64,000 nt of DNA from Quadrisphaera sp. DSM 44207 (GTDB lineage: Bacteria; Actinomycetota; Actinomycetes; Actinomycetales; Quadrisphaeraceae): assembly GCF_900101335.1 (NCBI RefSeq), contig NZ_FNKA01000003.1, positions 434,001 to 498,000 on the forward strand. The letters run 5' to 3'. Position numbers and translations under genes: made by a program. The notes under the pieces were generated by a model. It saw nothing but the letters and a program-made list of their open reading frames with translations, was not told where the DNA came from and made no database searches. Below are positions 1-7,166 of this stretch, piece after piece; within the stretch, counting starts at the first letter, position 1, and every line of letters begins with the position of its first letter.

Positions 1-260
1 GAGAGCAGGTGCAGGCGCAGGTAGGCGTCGGGGGCGTCGGCGGGGGCGGCGTCCAGGTCGACCACCGTGCGCGCCACCGCCAGGGACACGCCCCGGGCGG
101 GGTCCTTCCCCTCGAGCGCGGCGAGGTCGGCGGGGACGGCGTAGGGGCCGCTGGAGCCCTCCGGCGGCTCGCCGAGGGCGGGGGAGGGGTACCAGGTGTC
201 GAGCACCGTCCCGTCCTCGGCGGTCGTGACCAGGCCGAACCCCCACGCGCTGCGGCTCAT
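1..260 (-). CDS. dapD: Tetrahydrodipicolinate N-succinyltransferase, N-terminal part (runs off the window)
   Basis: Reverse-strand reading from the ATG at 260 is open to the window edge and gives [13 protein letters not shown], then [16 protein letters not shown]. This is the N-terminus typical of actinobacterial DapD, which succinylates tetrahydrodipicolinate in lysine and diaminopimelate synthesis. Only about 86 codons are present, so the left-handed beta-helix catalytic domain is not seen. The gene diverges from dapE, the next succinylase-pathway enzyme to need its product, across only 40 bp. A TACTCT hexamer (reverse strand 273-268) lies 7 nt before the ATG, suggesting a leaderless transcript. 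Identification rests on the N-terminal signature plus the dapE neighbour. Confidence 0.85.
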   Translation of the reverse strand, partial: MSRSAWGFGLVTTAEDGTVLDTWYPSPALGEPPEGSSGPYAVPADLAALEGKDPARGVSLAVARTVVDLDAAPADAPDAYLRLHLL

Positions 261-300
261 GGCGCCCAGAGTAGGTCGGTGCGCCCGTAGTGTCGGGAAG
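261..300. promoter_or_regulatory. Divergent leaderless promoters of dapD and dapE
   Basis: The 40-bp gap holds two outward-facing -10-like hexamers. TACTCT on the reverse strand (273-268) lies 7 nt before the dapD ATG. TAGTGT on the forward strand (288-293) lies 7 nt before the dapE ATG. That spacing puts both transcription starts at or next to the start codons, leaving no room for a ribosome binding site. The two promoters overlap back to back, so the genes are probably co-regulated. Confidence 0.6.
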
Positions 301-1395
301 ATGAGCGAGACCGCGGCCCTTCCCGTCCTGGACCTGCGCGGGGACGTCGTCGACCTGGCCAGGGCGCTGTGCGACGTGCCGTCCGTCAGCGGCGAGGAGG
401 CGGCGCTCGCCGACCTCGTCGAGGCCGCGCTGCGCGACCTGGGCCACCTGGAGGTGCTGCGCGACGGGGACGCGGTGCTCGCCCGCACGTCGCTCGGCCG
501 GGCCGAGCGGGTCGTCGTCGCGGGCCACCTGGACACGGTGCCGATCGCGGGCAACGTGCCGTCGCGGCTCTCGGGCAGCGGCGAGGACGCCGTGCTCGTC
601 GGGCGCGGCAGCGTGGACATGAAGTCCGGGGTCGCCGTCCAGCTCGCCGTGGCCGCCGCCGTGGTCGAGCCGGTGCGGGACGTGACGTGGGTCTTCTACG
701 ACCACGAGGAGGTCGAGTCGGCGCTGAACGGGCTCGGCCGGATCTCGCGCGAGCACCCCGAGTGGCTGGCGGGGGACTTCGCGGTGCTGTGCGAGCCGTC
801 GGGCGCGACCGTGGAGGGCGGGTGCCAGGGCACCCTGCGCGCCGAGGTGGTGGTGCGGGGGCGGGCGGCGCACGCGGCGCGGTCGTGGACCGGGGTGAAC
901 GCGATCCACGGCGCGGGGAAGGTGCTGGCGCGGCTGGCGGCGCACGAGGCGCGCGTCGTCGACGTCGACGGGCTGACCTACCGCGAGGGCCTGAACGCGG
1001 TGCGGATCGAGGGCGGGATCGCCGGCAACGTCATCCCGGACCGGTGCCGGGTGGAGGTCAACTTCCGGTACGCCCCGGACCGGTCGCCGGCCGAGGCCGA
1101 GGCGCACGTGCGGTCGGTGCTCGAGGGGTTCGACGTGCGGGTCACCGACAACGCGCCGGGCGCGCGGCCGGGGCTGCAGCACCCGGCGGCGGCGGCGTTC
1201 GTCGCGGCCATCGGCCGCCCGCCGGCGCCGAAGCTGGGGTGGACGGACGTCGCCCGCTTCGCCGCGATCGGCGTGCCGGCGGTCAACTTCGGGCCCGGTG
1301 ACCCGGTGCAGGCGCACACGGACGGGGAGCAGTGCCCGGTGGCGCAGATCCGCGAGTGCGAGCGCGCGCTGGCGGCGTGGCTCAGCGAGGTCTAG
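301..1395 (+). CDS. dapE: Succinyl-diaminopimelate desuccinylase
   Basis: DapE is a cytosolic M20-family zinc hydrolase that removes succinate from N-succinyl-LL-diaminopimelate. The 364-residue product shows the metal-site motifs in order: GHLDTVP near residue 75, GSVDMKSG near 105, YDHEEVE (general base and metal Glu) near 138, and a C-terminal HTDGE histidine. The longer open frame starts at 196 and overlaps dapD. I chose the ATG at 301 because conserved protein begins there and a TAGTGT hexamer ends 8 nt upstream. The divergent dapD supports the lysine/peptidoglycan role. Length is normal for the family. Confidence 0.95.
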   Translation: MSETAALPVLDLRGDVVDLARALCDVPSVSGEEAALADLVEAALRDLGHLEVLRDGDAVLARTSLGRAERVVVAGHLDTVPIAGNVPSRLSGSGEDAVLVGRGSVDMKSGVAVQLAVAAAVVEPVRDVTWVFYDHEEVESALNGLGRISREHPEWLAGDFAVLCEPSGATVEGGCQGTLRAEVVVRGRAAHAARSWTGVNAIHGAGKVLARLAAHEARVVDVDGLTYREGLNAVRIEGGIAGNVIPDRCRVEVNFRYAPDRSPAEAEAHVRSVLEGFDVRVTDNAPGARPGLQHPAAAAFVAAIGRPPAPKLGWTDVARFAAIGVPAVNFGPGDPVQAHTDGEQCPVAQIRECERALAAWLSEV

Positions 1396-1443
1396 GCCAA
1401 GCCGGTCCGGGCCGGTGCCACGGGCACGACGCCCTGGATCGTC

Positions 1444-1478
1444 TTGGCCCAGACGTTCTGGCGTCGTACGATCCGGGT
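1444..1478 (+). promoter_or_regulatory. Promoter of the MBL hydrolase gene (leaderless)
   Basis: TTGGCC (1444-1449) and TACGAT (1467-1472) are separated by 17 bp, a close match to a housekeeping sigma promoter. The GTG start follows the -10 box by 6 nt, so the mRNA should begin at or near the start codon. This is the clearest -35/-10 pair among the leaderless candidates in the window. Confidence 0.7.
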
Positions 1479-2333
1479 GTGTCGCCCCTTCCTGCGCCTC
1501 CTGCCTGGGAGCAGCCCCTTCCCGAGGCCACCCCGCCACCGGAGGTGGCCGTCTACCAGCTGCCCACCGGCACGTACGAGACCCGAGCGGCCTTCGCCGT
1601 CCGCGGCGGGTCGTTGCGCGACAAGCGCCAGTTCGCCGCGACGGCCGTCCTGGTGCACCACCCGAGGGGCGACCTCCTCATCGACGCGGGCTTCGGCTCC
1701 GGCGTCGCCGCGCACGTCGCGACCCTCCCGCGGATCCAGCGCGCTCCGCACTCGGTGACCAGGACGGTGAGCGAGCAGCTCGACGCCAGCGGCTGGGACC
1801 GCAGCCGGCTGCTCGGCGTGCTGGTGACCCACTCCCACTGGGACCACGTGAGCGGTCTCGACGACCTGCAGCTGCCGATCTGGATGAACGCGGCCGAGCT
1901 GCACCACGCGGCCGAGGCGGCGGACGGGGCGGTGTTCCGCGCCGTGTCCGCGGGCCACGAGATCCGCGAGTACGCCGTCGACGGCCCGGCGCACCTCGGC
2001 TTCCCGTCGAGCCTGGACGTGCACGGCGACGGCTCCGTGGTCGTCGTCCCCGCCGGAGGTCACACGCCCGGCTCCGTGGTCGTCTTCGTCGCCGTGCCGT
2101 CCGGTCAGCGGTACGCCTTCGTCGGCGACCTGACCTGGCAGCTCGACGGCGTCCGCCGACGCGTCGAGCGGCCGTGGTTGCTGCGCCGGCTCGCCGACAG
2201 CGATCCCGCACAGGTGCGACAGGGCCTGCTCAGGGTGATCGCCCTGGCCGGCCTGGTGCAGGTCGTCCCGGCCCACGACCGCGACGCCTACGACGGCATC
2301 CCGCACCTGCCCGACCGGACGGCACCTGCGTGA
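1479..2333 (+). CDS. MBL-fold metallo-hydrolase
   Basis: The 284-residue protein has metallo-beta-lactamase fold motifs: THSHWDH (HxHxDH, metal site) near residue 118, GGHTPGS (third metal His), VGDLTW (bridging Asp) and a terminal AHD. The family is broad (lactonases, glyoxalases, esterases) and the substrate cannot be told from sequence. The GTG at 1479 was preferred over the upstream frame opening at 1332 because it sits 6 nt after a good -10 box and conserved sequence starts soon after. The next gene is a MarR regulator, so the hydrolase may detoxify or degrade the ligand that this regulator senses; that is inference. Confidence 0.85.
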   Translation: MSPLPAPPAWEQPLPEATPPPEVAVYQLPTGTYETRAAFAVRGGSLRDKRQFAATAVLVHHPRGDLLIDAGFGSGVAAHVATLPRIQRAPHSVTRTVSEQLDASGWDRSRLLGVLVTHSHWDHVSGLDDLQLPIWMNAAELHHAAEAADGAVFRAVSAGHEIREYAVDGPAHLGFPSSLDVHGDGSVVVVPAGGHTPGSVVVFVAVPSGQRYAFVGDLTWQLDGVRRRVERPWLLRRLADSDPAQVRQGLLRVIALAGLVQVVPAHDRDAYDGIPHLPDRTAPA

Positions 2334-2407
2334 GCGCCGAGCCTGCCGAGCGGAGCGGGCCCGTCGAGCCGTCCACCAGCGGCGCGCGAGGAGCGCGAGG
2401 TTCCCGG

Positions 2408-2914
2408 ATGCAGGGTCCACCACCACCGGCTCGACCTGACGCGGACCGGACGGCACCCGGCGGCACGAGGCCGGGTCCCTCGGTGGAGTCGGAGATCACC
2501 TGGCTCCTGCACCGGGCGGCCCAGCGGATGCGCGGGGTGACGGGCCGACGAGCGGAGGAGCACGGGCTCCAGCTGCGCGACCACATCGTGCTGAGCGCCC
2601 TCGACAGGACCCCGGACCTCACCCAGGGCGAGCTGGGCAGGGCCCTCGGGCTGGACAAGAGCACGCTGATGAGCCAGCTGGACCGGCTCGAGCGCAGGGG
2701 TCTCGTCGTGCGCCGCAGCGACCCTCGCGACCGCCGCGCACGGATCCCGCAGATCACCGAGGCCGGGAGCGCCGTGCGCGCGGACGTGGCCGCCGCCTGC
2801 GCCAGCGCCGAGGCGGCGGTCCTGGACGGCTTCAGCCAGGACCAGGTGCACGTCTTCCGGCGCATGCTCGTGGAGGTCATCGGCGACGGCGAGGACCGGG
2901 GATCGTGCCTGTGA
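2408..2914 (+). CDS. MarR-family transcriptional regulator
   Basis: The 168-residue protein has a MarR-type winged helix: HIVLSALDR, LTQGELGRALGLDKSTLMSQLDRLERRGLV (recognition helix) and the wing RRSDPRDRRAR, followed by a dimerisation helix. MarR proteins are usually ligand-relieved repressors. The ATG at 2408 has a GAGG 7 nt upstream. A GTG at 2330, overlapping the stop of the MBL gene as GTGA, would add 26 low-complexity residues and is the alternative. Position directly after the hydrolase suggests one operon. No operator could be identified. Confidence 0.88.
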   Translation: MQGPPPPARPDADRTAPGGTRPGPSVESEITWLLHRAAQRMRGVTGRRAEEHGLQLRDHIVLSALDRTPDLTQGELGRALGLDKSTLMSQLDRLERRGLVVRRSDPRDRRARIPQITEAGSAVRADVAAACASAEAAVLDGFSQDQVHVFRRMLVEVIGDGEDRGSCL

Positions 2915-3231
2915 CCCGCCCGCGCGCCAGGTCCGGTGCGGAGCGGGAACGGCCCGGGGCGCGGGGCCTCGACGCCGGCGGGGCACGGCTCCGCACCGGG
3001 GCCGTGCGCACCAGGCCCGCGCCGCTGCGAGGCGCCGTCGTCGCCGACCGCGACCGGCCCGGGCGCGCCCTGCGCGTCCCCGCCCGCCCCGAGGCCGGCC
3101 TCGTCGTCCTCAGCGCGGGGGACGGCGCCCGCCGCACGAGCACCGTGCGCGTGGCCCCCGGCGACGTCCCGCTCCTCGTGGCAGCGCTGTCGGGCGCCGC
3201 CGTGGCCGACGTCCTGCCCGCCGTCTGCTGA
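2911..3231 (+). CDS. Hypothetical protein downstream of MarR
   Basis: A 106-residue frame starts at a GTG that overlaps the marR stop as GTGA, the usual coupling in this genome. The first 50 residues are Arg/Ala/Gly-rich. The second half, from about VVLSAGDG to SGAAVADVLPAV, looks like a compact alpha/beta fold. I recognise no family and see no signal peptide or membrane span. The GTGA overlap and sensible C-terminal half support a real gene, but in DNA this GC-rich a spurious frame is possible. Confidence 0.5.
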   Translation: MTRPRARSGAERERPGARGLDAGGARLRTGAVRTRPAPLRGAVVADRDRPGRALRVPARPEAGLVVLSAGDGARRTSTVRVAPGDVPLLVAALSGAAVADVLPAVC

Positions 3232-3243
3232 CCCGCGCTTTCT

Positions 3244-3347
3244 GCACTTCCCCGGGAAAGTGCGGAAGGGCGCGCTCGGTCATGCGCACTCTCCCGGGAA
3301 AGTGCGGGCAGACGGGTCCGGTCGGGCGCGCCTTCCCGGGAAAGTGG
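3244..3347. repeat. Three palindromes at 42-bp spacing upstream of the LOG gene
   Basis: Three near-palindromic 20-mers of form GCACT-N10-AGTGC with CCCGGG at the centre begin at 3244, 3286 and 3328, exactly 42 bp apart. The first two keep complete outer arms (GCACT/AGTGC); the third has diverged at the ends but keeps TTCCCGGGAAAGTG. They fill the gap between the hypothetical gene and the LOG gene. A similar pair is at 63218-63279. Possible roles are protein binding, transcription termination or a REP-like repeat. Confidence 0.75.
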
Positions 3348-3386
3348 GGCGCGGCACCGGGGCGGGCGCCTGGCAGGCTGCCGCCC

Positions 3387-4019
3387 GTGGCCGCCGTCGC
3401 CGTCTTCTGCTCCGCCTCCGAGCGCATCGACCCCGAGCACCTGGCCCTGGCCGCGCGGGTCGGCGCGCTGCTCGCCGAGCGCGGGCACTCCCTCGTCTCC
3501 GGGGGCGGGTCGCTGTCGATGATGGGCGCGCTCGCCCGCGCCGTGCGCGCCGCCGGCGGCCGCACCTACGGCGTGATCCCCGCCGAGCTGCTGCGCCTGG
3601 AGGTCGGCGACACCGGCTCCGACGAGCTCGTCGTCACCGACGGCATGCGCGAGCGCAAGGGCCTCATGGACGCCGCCGCGGACGCCTTCCTCGTGCTGCC
3701 CGGCGGCCTGGGCACGCTCGAGGAGCTGCTGGAGGTGTGGTCCGCGCGCGCCCTGCGCCTGCACGCCAAGCCCGTGGTCGTGTGCGATCCCACCGGGGTG
3801 CTGGCGCCGCTGCGGCTCGCCGTCGAACACCTCGTCGACGCGCGGTTCGTGGCGCCCGCCGCGGCGGCGCAGGTGCGCTGGAGCGACGACCCGCGCGCCG
3901 CGGTGGCGCTGCTCGAGGCCGAGCTCGCCGGCGCGGCCGCCGGGCGGGGTGCCGGGCAGGGCGCCGGCGGCGTCCCGCCCGCCGACCGGCTGCAGGAGGG
4001 CCTCGAGGCCCAGCCCTGA
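3387..4019 (+). CDS. LOG-family protein (putative cytokinin riboside 5'-monophosphate phosphoribohydrolase)
   Basis: The 210-residue product has the Rossmann-like LOG fold: VAVFCSASE at the N-terminus, GGGSLSMMG near residue 38 (usually GGGxxGLMG), the central GMRERKGLM with the catalytic Arg, and PGGLGTLEE. Family members release adenine-type bases from nucleoside 5'-monophosphates. The GTG at 3387 was chosen because conserved sequence begins there, with CAGGCT (3374-3379) 7 nt upstream as a leaderless -10 element. From memory, M. tuberculosis Rv1205 is the positional counterpart. The C-terminal 35 residues are Gly/Ala-rich and variable. Confidence 0.88.
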   Translation: MAAVAVFCSASERIDPEHLALAARVGALLAERGHSLVSGGGSLSMMGALARAVRAAGGRTYGVIPAELLRLEVGDTGSDELVVTDGMRERKGLMDAAADAFLVLPGGLGTLEELLEVWSARALRLHAKPVVVCDPTGVLAPLRLAVEHLVDARFVAPAAAAQVRWSDDPRAAVALLEAELAGAAAGRGAGQGAGGVPPADRLQEGLEAQP

Positions 4020-4059
4020 CCTCCTCCCGGCCCCAGCGCCCCGTGGCACCATCGGCGCC

Positions 4060-4431
4060 GTGAGCCTCGCCCTCCTCCTGCTCGCCGTGGCCCTGGTCGC
4101 GGTCGTGGTCGCCGTGGCCTCCGGGCGCGTGCGCGGCGGCCTGCCCCCCGCGGCCGGCACGGGCCCGCGCGCGCAGCTGCCGCCCGGCGCCGCCGGCTCC
4201 CTCGGGGCCCACGACGTCGAGGCCGTGCGCTTCACCGTGGCGCTGCGCGGCTACCGCGCGGACGAGGTGGACGCCGTCCTCGACCGGCTGCGCGACGAGC
4301 TCGCCGAGCGCGACGCCCGCCTCGCCGCGCTCACCGCACCCGCTCCCGCGCCGGCTCCCGCGCCGGCACCCGGACCCGCCTCCGCGACGGCTCCCGCCGA
4401 GGGCGCGTCCGCGGCACGCGGGCAGGGCTGA
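4060..4431 (+). CDS. Membrane-anchored DivIVA-domain protein
   Basis: The 123-residue protein begins with one hydrophobic span ([19 protein letters not shown], about residues 2-20). Near residue 55 it has the short DivIVA-type motif VRFTVALRGYRADEVDAVLDR, followed by a predicted coiled coil (RDELAERDARLAAL). The tail is an Ala/Pro repeat. DivIVA/Wag31 motifs localise proteins to curved or polar membrane. The position before tag matches Rv1209 before Rv1210 in M. tuberculosis, as I recall it. Start is the GTG at 4060, 40 bp after the LOG gene. Confidence 0.82.
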   Translation: MSLALLLLAVALVAVVVAVASGRVRGGLPPAAGTGPRAQLPPGAAGSLGAHDVEAVRFTVALRGYRADEVDAVLDRLRDELAERDARLAALTAPAPAPAPAPAPGPASATAPAEGASAARGQG

Positions 4432-4435
4432 GCCG

Positions 4436-4903
4436 GTGGCCCGCTTCACCGCCACCCGCGAGGTGGCCGCGCCCGTCGAGCTCGTGTGGGCGCGGCTGAC
4501 CGACTGGGCCTCCCACGGCCGGTGGGTGCCCCTGACGTCGATGACGGTCACCCGCGACACCGGCGGCGTCGGCACGGTGTTCGTCGGCCGCAGCGGCATC
4601 GGCCCGCTGGGCTTCGACGACCCCATGGAGGTCGTGCGCTGGGACCCCCCGACGTCCTCGCGCGCCGGCACGGCGGGCGTCGAGCACCGCGGGCGCGTGG
4701 TGCTCGGCGTCGCCGAGGTGCAGGTGGTGCCGCTGCCCGGCGGCCGGTGCCGGGTGCGGTGGACCGAGGACGTGTCCGTCCTCTCCCGCCGCCTCTCGCG
4801 CGCGGTGACGGGCCCGCTCGCGCTCGGCGGGCGCCTCGTCTTCGGCGCCGTGCTCGCCCGGATGGCGCGCGAGGTGGAGGCCGAGAGCGCGCGACGTGCC
4901 TGA
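4436..4903 (+). CDS. SRPBCC-superfamily (START/polyketide-cyclase-like) protein
   Basis: A 155-residue protein begins ARFTATREVAAPVELVWARLTDW, the usual first strand and helix of the SRPBCC ligand-binding fold. WTEDVSVL and a long C-terminal helix follow. These proteins bind hydrophobic ligands or act as cyclases; no specific ligand can be assigned. The GTG start is 4 bp after the DivIVA-protein stop, and the end overlaps the tag start by 8 bp, so the three genes look co-translated. Confidence 0.78.
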   Translation: MARFTATREVAAPVELVWARLTDWASHGRWVPLTSMTVTRDTGGVGTVFVGRSGIGPLGFDDPMEVVRWDPPTSSRAGTAGVEHRGRVVLGVAEVQVVPLPGGRCRVRWTEDVSVLSRRLSRAVTGPLALGGRLVFGAVLARMAREVEAESARRA

Positions 4904-5591
4904 GGACGTCGGCGCTGGGGACGTCGGCGCCGGGGACGTCGGCGCTGGGGACGTCGGCGCGCTGCCCGGCCCGGACGGCGCGCTGCCCGGCCCGGACGGC
5001 GCGCTGCCCGGCCCGGACGGCGTGCTGCGCTGCCCCTGGGGAGTCACCGGTCCGGCGGACTACCGCGCCTACCACGACGCCGAGTGGGGTCGGCCCGTGC
5101 GCGGCGAGGCCGCGCTCTACGAGCGGCTGGTCCTCGAGGGCTTCCAGGCCGGGCTGTCCTGGCTGGTCGTGCTGCGCAAGCGCCCCGCCCTCCGCGCCGC
5201 CTTCGCCGGCTTCGACCCCGAGGTGGTCGCCGGCTTCGGCCCGGACGACGTCGCGCGGGTGCTCGCGGACCCGGGCGTAGTGCGCAACCGCGCCAAGGTG
5301 GAGGCGGCCGTGCGCAACGCCCGCGCCGTCCTCGCCCTGCGCGAGCGCGCTCCCGGCGGGCTCGAGGCGCTGATCGCCGAGGGCGCCCCGCCACCCGGCC
5401 CGGCGCCGCGCACGCCGGCGGACGTGCCCGCGCAGACCCCGGCGTCGCGGGCGCTGGCCCGCCGCCTGGCCGCGGCGGGCTTCTCCTTCGTCGGCCCCCG
5501 CACGGTGCACGCGCTGCTCCAGGCCTGCGGCTTCGTCGACGACCACCTGGCCGCGTGCGCCTTCCGCCGCGGCGCCCGCGGCGCGGCGTGA
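4896..5591 (+). CDS. tag: DNA-3-methyladenine glycosylase I with repeat-bearing N-terminus
   Basis: Tag excises 3-methyladenine in base-excision repair. After a 42-residue repeat region the 231-residue protein shows RCPWG, YHDAEWG, EGFQAGLSW and FVGPRTVHALLQACGFVDDH. The Cys of RCPW, His of YHDAEW, and the His and Cys of DDHLAAC match the zinc-snap ligands of E. coli Tag. The N-terminus holds four GDVGA-type units and three LPGPDGA units encoded by 15- and 21-bp tandem repeats. The GTG at 4896 overlaps the previous gene. A later start is possible, but no ATG or GTG sits just before RCPW except the codon in GVLRC. Confidence 0.92.
   Translation: MPEDVGAGDVGAGDVGAGDVGALPGPDGALPGPDGALPGPDGVLRCPWGVTGPADYRAYHDAEWGRPVRGEAALYERLVLEGFQAGLSWLVVLRKRPALRAAFAGFDPEVVAGFGPDDVARVLADPGVVRNRAKVEAAVRNARAVLALRERAPGGLEALIAEGAPPPGPAPRTPADVPAQTPASRALARRLAAAGFSFVGPRTVHALLQACGFVDDHLAACAFRRGARGAA
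4905..5024 (+). repeat. Coding tandem repeats, 15 bp x4 then 21 bp x3
   Basis: Four near-identical 15-bp units begin at 4905, 4920, 4935 and 4950. Three 21-bp units begin at 4962, 4983 and 5004. Both periods are multiples of three, so they add residues to the tag N-terminus (GDVGA and LPGPDGA) without changing frame. Slippage at such repeats would vary protein length between strains. Confidence 0.85.
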
Positions 5592-6853
5592 ACCGCGCCC
5601 TGCAGCTGCGCGACCGAGCCGTGGACGCCGGCGCCGCCGCGGCGCGCCGCGCCGGGGAGCGGCTGCTGGCCCTGCCCGTGTGGCTGCAGGCGCTGGCGGT
5701 CTACGCCGCGACGCGGGCGGTGACGACCGCCATCACCCTGCGCGTGGCCCGGGAGCAGCCCGCCTCCTCCTGGACGCCCGCCTCCCCGGGCTACGGCGGC
5801 TTCACCGCGCAGCTGTGGGACGCCACCTGGTACCAGCGCATCGCCGAGACCGGCTACCCGCTGCCGCTGCCGCGCGGGGACGACGGCGCGCCCCTGCAGA
5901 GCGAGTGGGCCTTCTTCCCCGCCTACCCCCTCCTCGTGCGCGCGGCAGCGGCCGCGACCGGCGCGTCCTGGCCCGTGGCGGCCCCCACCACGAGCCTGCT
6001 GGTGGGGGCGGTGGCCGCGGTCGTCGTCCTGCACCTCTTCCGCGCCGCCGCCCGGCGCGCGCAGGAGCCGGGGGCGGACCCGAGCGCGGCGCCCCGGACC
6101 GCGCTGGCCGGGCTGGCCCTCGTGCTCGTCTTCCCCTCCTCGCCCCTGCTGCAGTACGCCTACAGCGAGTCCCTGGCGCTGCTGGCGCTGGCCGGCGCCC
6201 TGCTGGCGCTCGTGCACCGCCGCTACGGCTGGTGCGCCGTGGCGGTGCTGCTGCTCGGGGCCTCCCGGGCGGTCGCGCCGCCCTTCGCCGCGGTGGTCGC
6301 CGTGCACGCGCTGGCCCGCTGGCGCGCGCGGGGCCACGACCCGTTCCCGGTCCGCGAGCGGCTCGCCGTCGCCCTGCTCGCCGCGGCGAGCGCGCTCGCC
6401 GCGGCGGCGTGGCCGGCCGTCGTGGCGCTCGCGACGGGCCGGGTCGACGGGTACGCGCAGCTGCAGTCCGCCTGGCGCGGGCAGGACGCGACCTGGGTGC
6501 TGCCCTGGGTCTCCGGTTCCCGGCACGTGGTCGGGCCCGTGCTCGGGCCCGTGCTGCTCGCCCTCGCCGTCGCCTCGCTGGTGGTGTGGTGCACGGGGCG
6601 GCGGGCCCGCGCGCTCGGCCCGGAGCTGCCCGCGTGGGTGCTGGCCTACGCCGCCCACCTCCTGCTCGTGGTCGACCTGTGGACGTCGGCCCCGCGGTTC
6701 TGGCTGCTCGCCTTCCCGCTGGCGCTGCTGCTCGCCGCGGGACTGCGCTCGCGAGGGCACCTGGTGACGTGGCTGGCGGCGTCGGTGGCCCTGCAGGTGG
6801 TGTGGACGGCGTGGCTGTGGCGCTTCTCCCCGCCCACGGACCTGCCGCCCTGA
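5588..6853 (+). CDS. Polytopic membrane protein, PIG-V/mannosyltransferase-like
   Basis: The 421-residue protein has roughly nine or ten hydrophobic spans. Early motifs WDATWYQRIAETGYP and SEWAFFPAYPLLVR resemble the W-D-..-Y and FxPxYP signatures of GPI-mannosyltransferase II (PIG-V) and related actinobacterial polyprenyl-sugar mannosyltransferases. A lumenal/extracytoplasmic glycosyl transfer role is therefore likely but the acceptor is unknown. The GTG overlaps the tag stop as GTGA. The C-terminus ends in a Trp-rich last span (VVWTAWLWRF). Confidence 0.75.
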   Translation: MNRALQLRDRAVDAGAAAARRAGERLLALPVWLQALAVYAATRAVTTAITLRVAREQPASSWTPASPGYGGFTAQLWDATWYQRIAETGYPLPLPRGDDGAPLQSEWAFFPAYPLLVRAAAAATGASWPVAAPTTSLLVGAVAAVVVLHLFRAAARRAQEPGADPSAAPRTALAGLALVLVFPSSPLLQYAYSESLALLALAGALLALVHRRYGWCAVAVLLLGASRAVAPPFAAVVAVHALARWRARGHDPFPVRERLAVALLAAASALAAAAWPAVVALATGRVDGYAQLQSAWRGQDATWVLPWVSGSRHVVGPVLGPVLLALAVASLVVWCTGRRARALGPELPAWVLAYAAHLLLVVDLWTSAPRFWLLAFPLALLLAAGLRSRGHLVTWLAASVALQVVWTAWLWRFSPPTDLPP

Positions 6854-6997
6854 CGCCGCGGAGGAGGGGCGCGCACCCCCGCCGGCGCCCGTTTCCTCCC
6901 CGGGCTCCCGCGATGGGATGATGGCGCCCTCACCAGGCGCCCGACAGGGCGCCGCTCCGCGTCTCGACCAGGGACTCGACCACGAAGGGGTCGCCGC

Positions 6998-7165
6998 ATG
7001 GCCGCCATGAAGCCCAGGACCGGTGACGGACCGCTGGAGGTCACCAAGGAGGGCCGGGGCATCGTCATGCGGATGCCGCTGGAGGGCGGCGGCCGTCTGG
7101 TCGTGGAGATGTCGCCCGACGAGGCGAACGCCCTCGGGGACGCCCTCAAGACCGCCGCCGGCTGA
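6998..7165 (+). CDS. DUF3117 small protein
   Basis: A 55-residue protein beginning MAAMKPRTGDGPLEVTKEGR and ending in SPDEANALGDALKTAAG matches DUF3117, a very conserved actinobacterial family of unknown function (Rv1211 in M. tuberculosis, also next to tagA as I recall). The gene is shorter than a usual ORF cutoff and easily missed. A GAAGGGG sequence precedes the ATG. The upstream 144-bp gap contains TGGGAT-type hexamers near 6914 that could serve as a -10 element. Confidence 0.92.
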   Translation: MAAMKPRTGDGPLEVTKEGRGIVMRMPLEGGGRLVVEMSPDEANALGDALKTAAG

Positions 7166-7166
7166 C

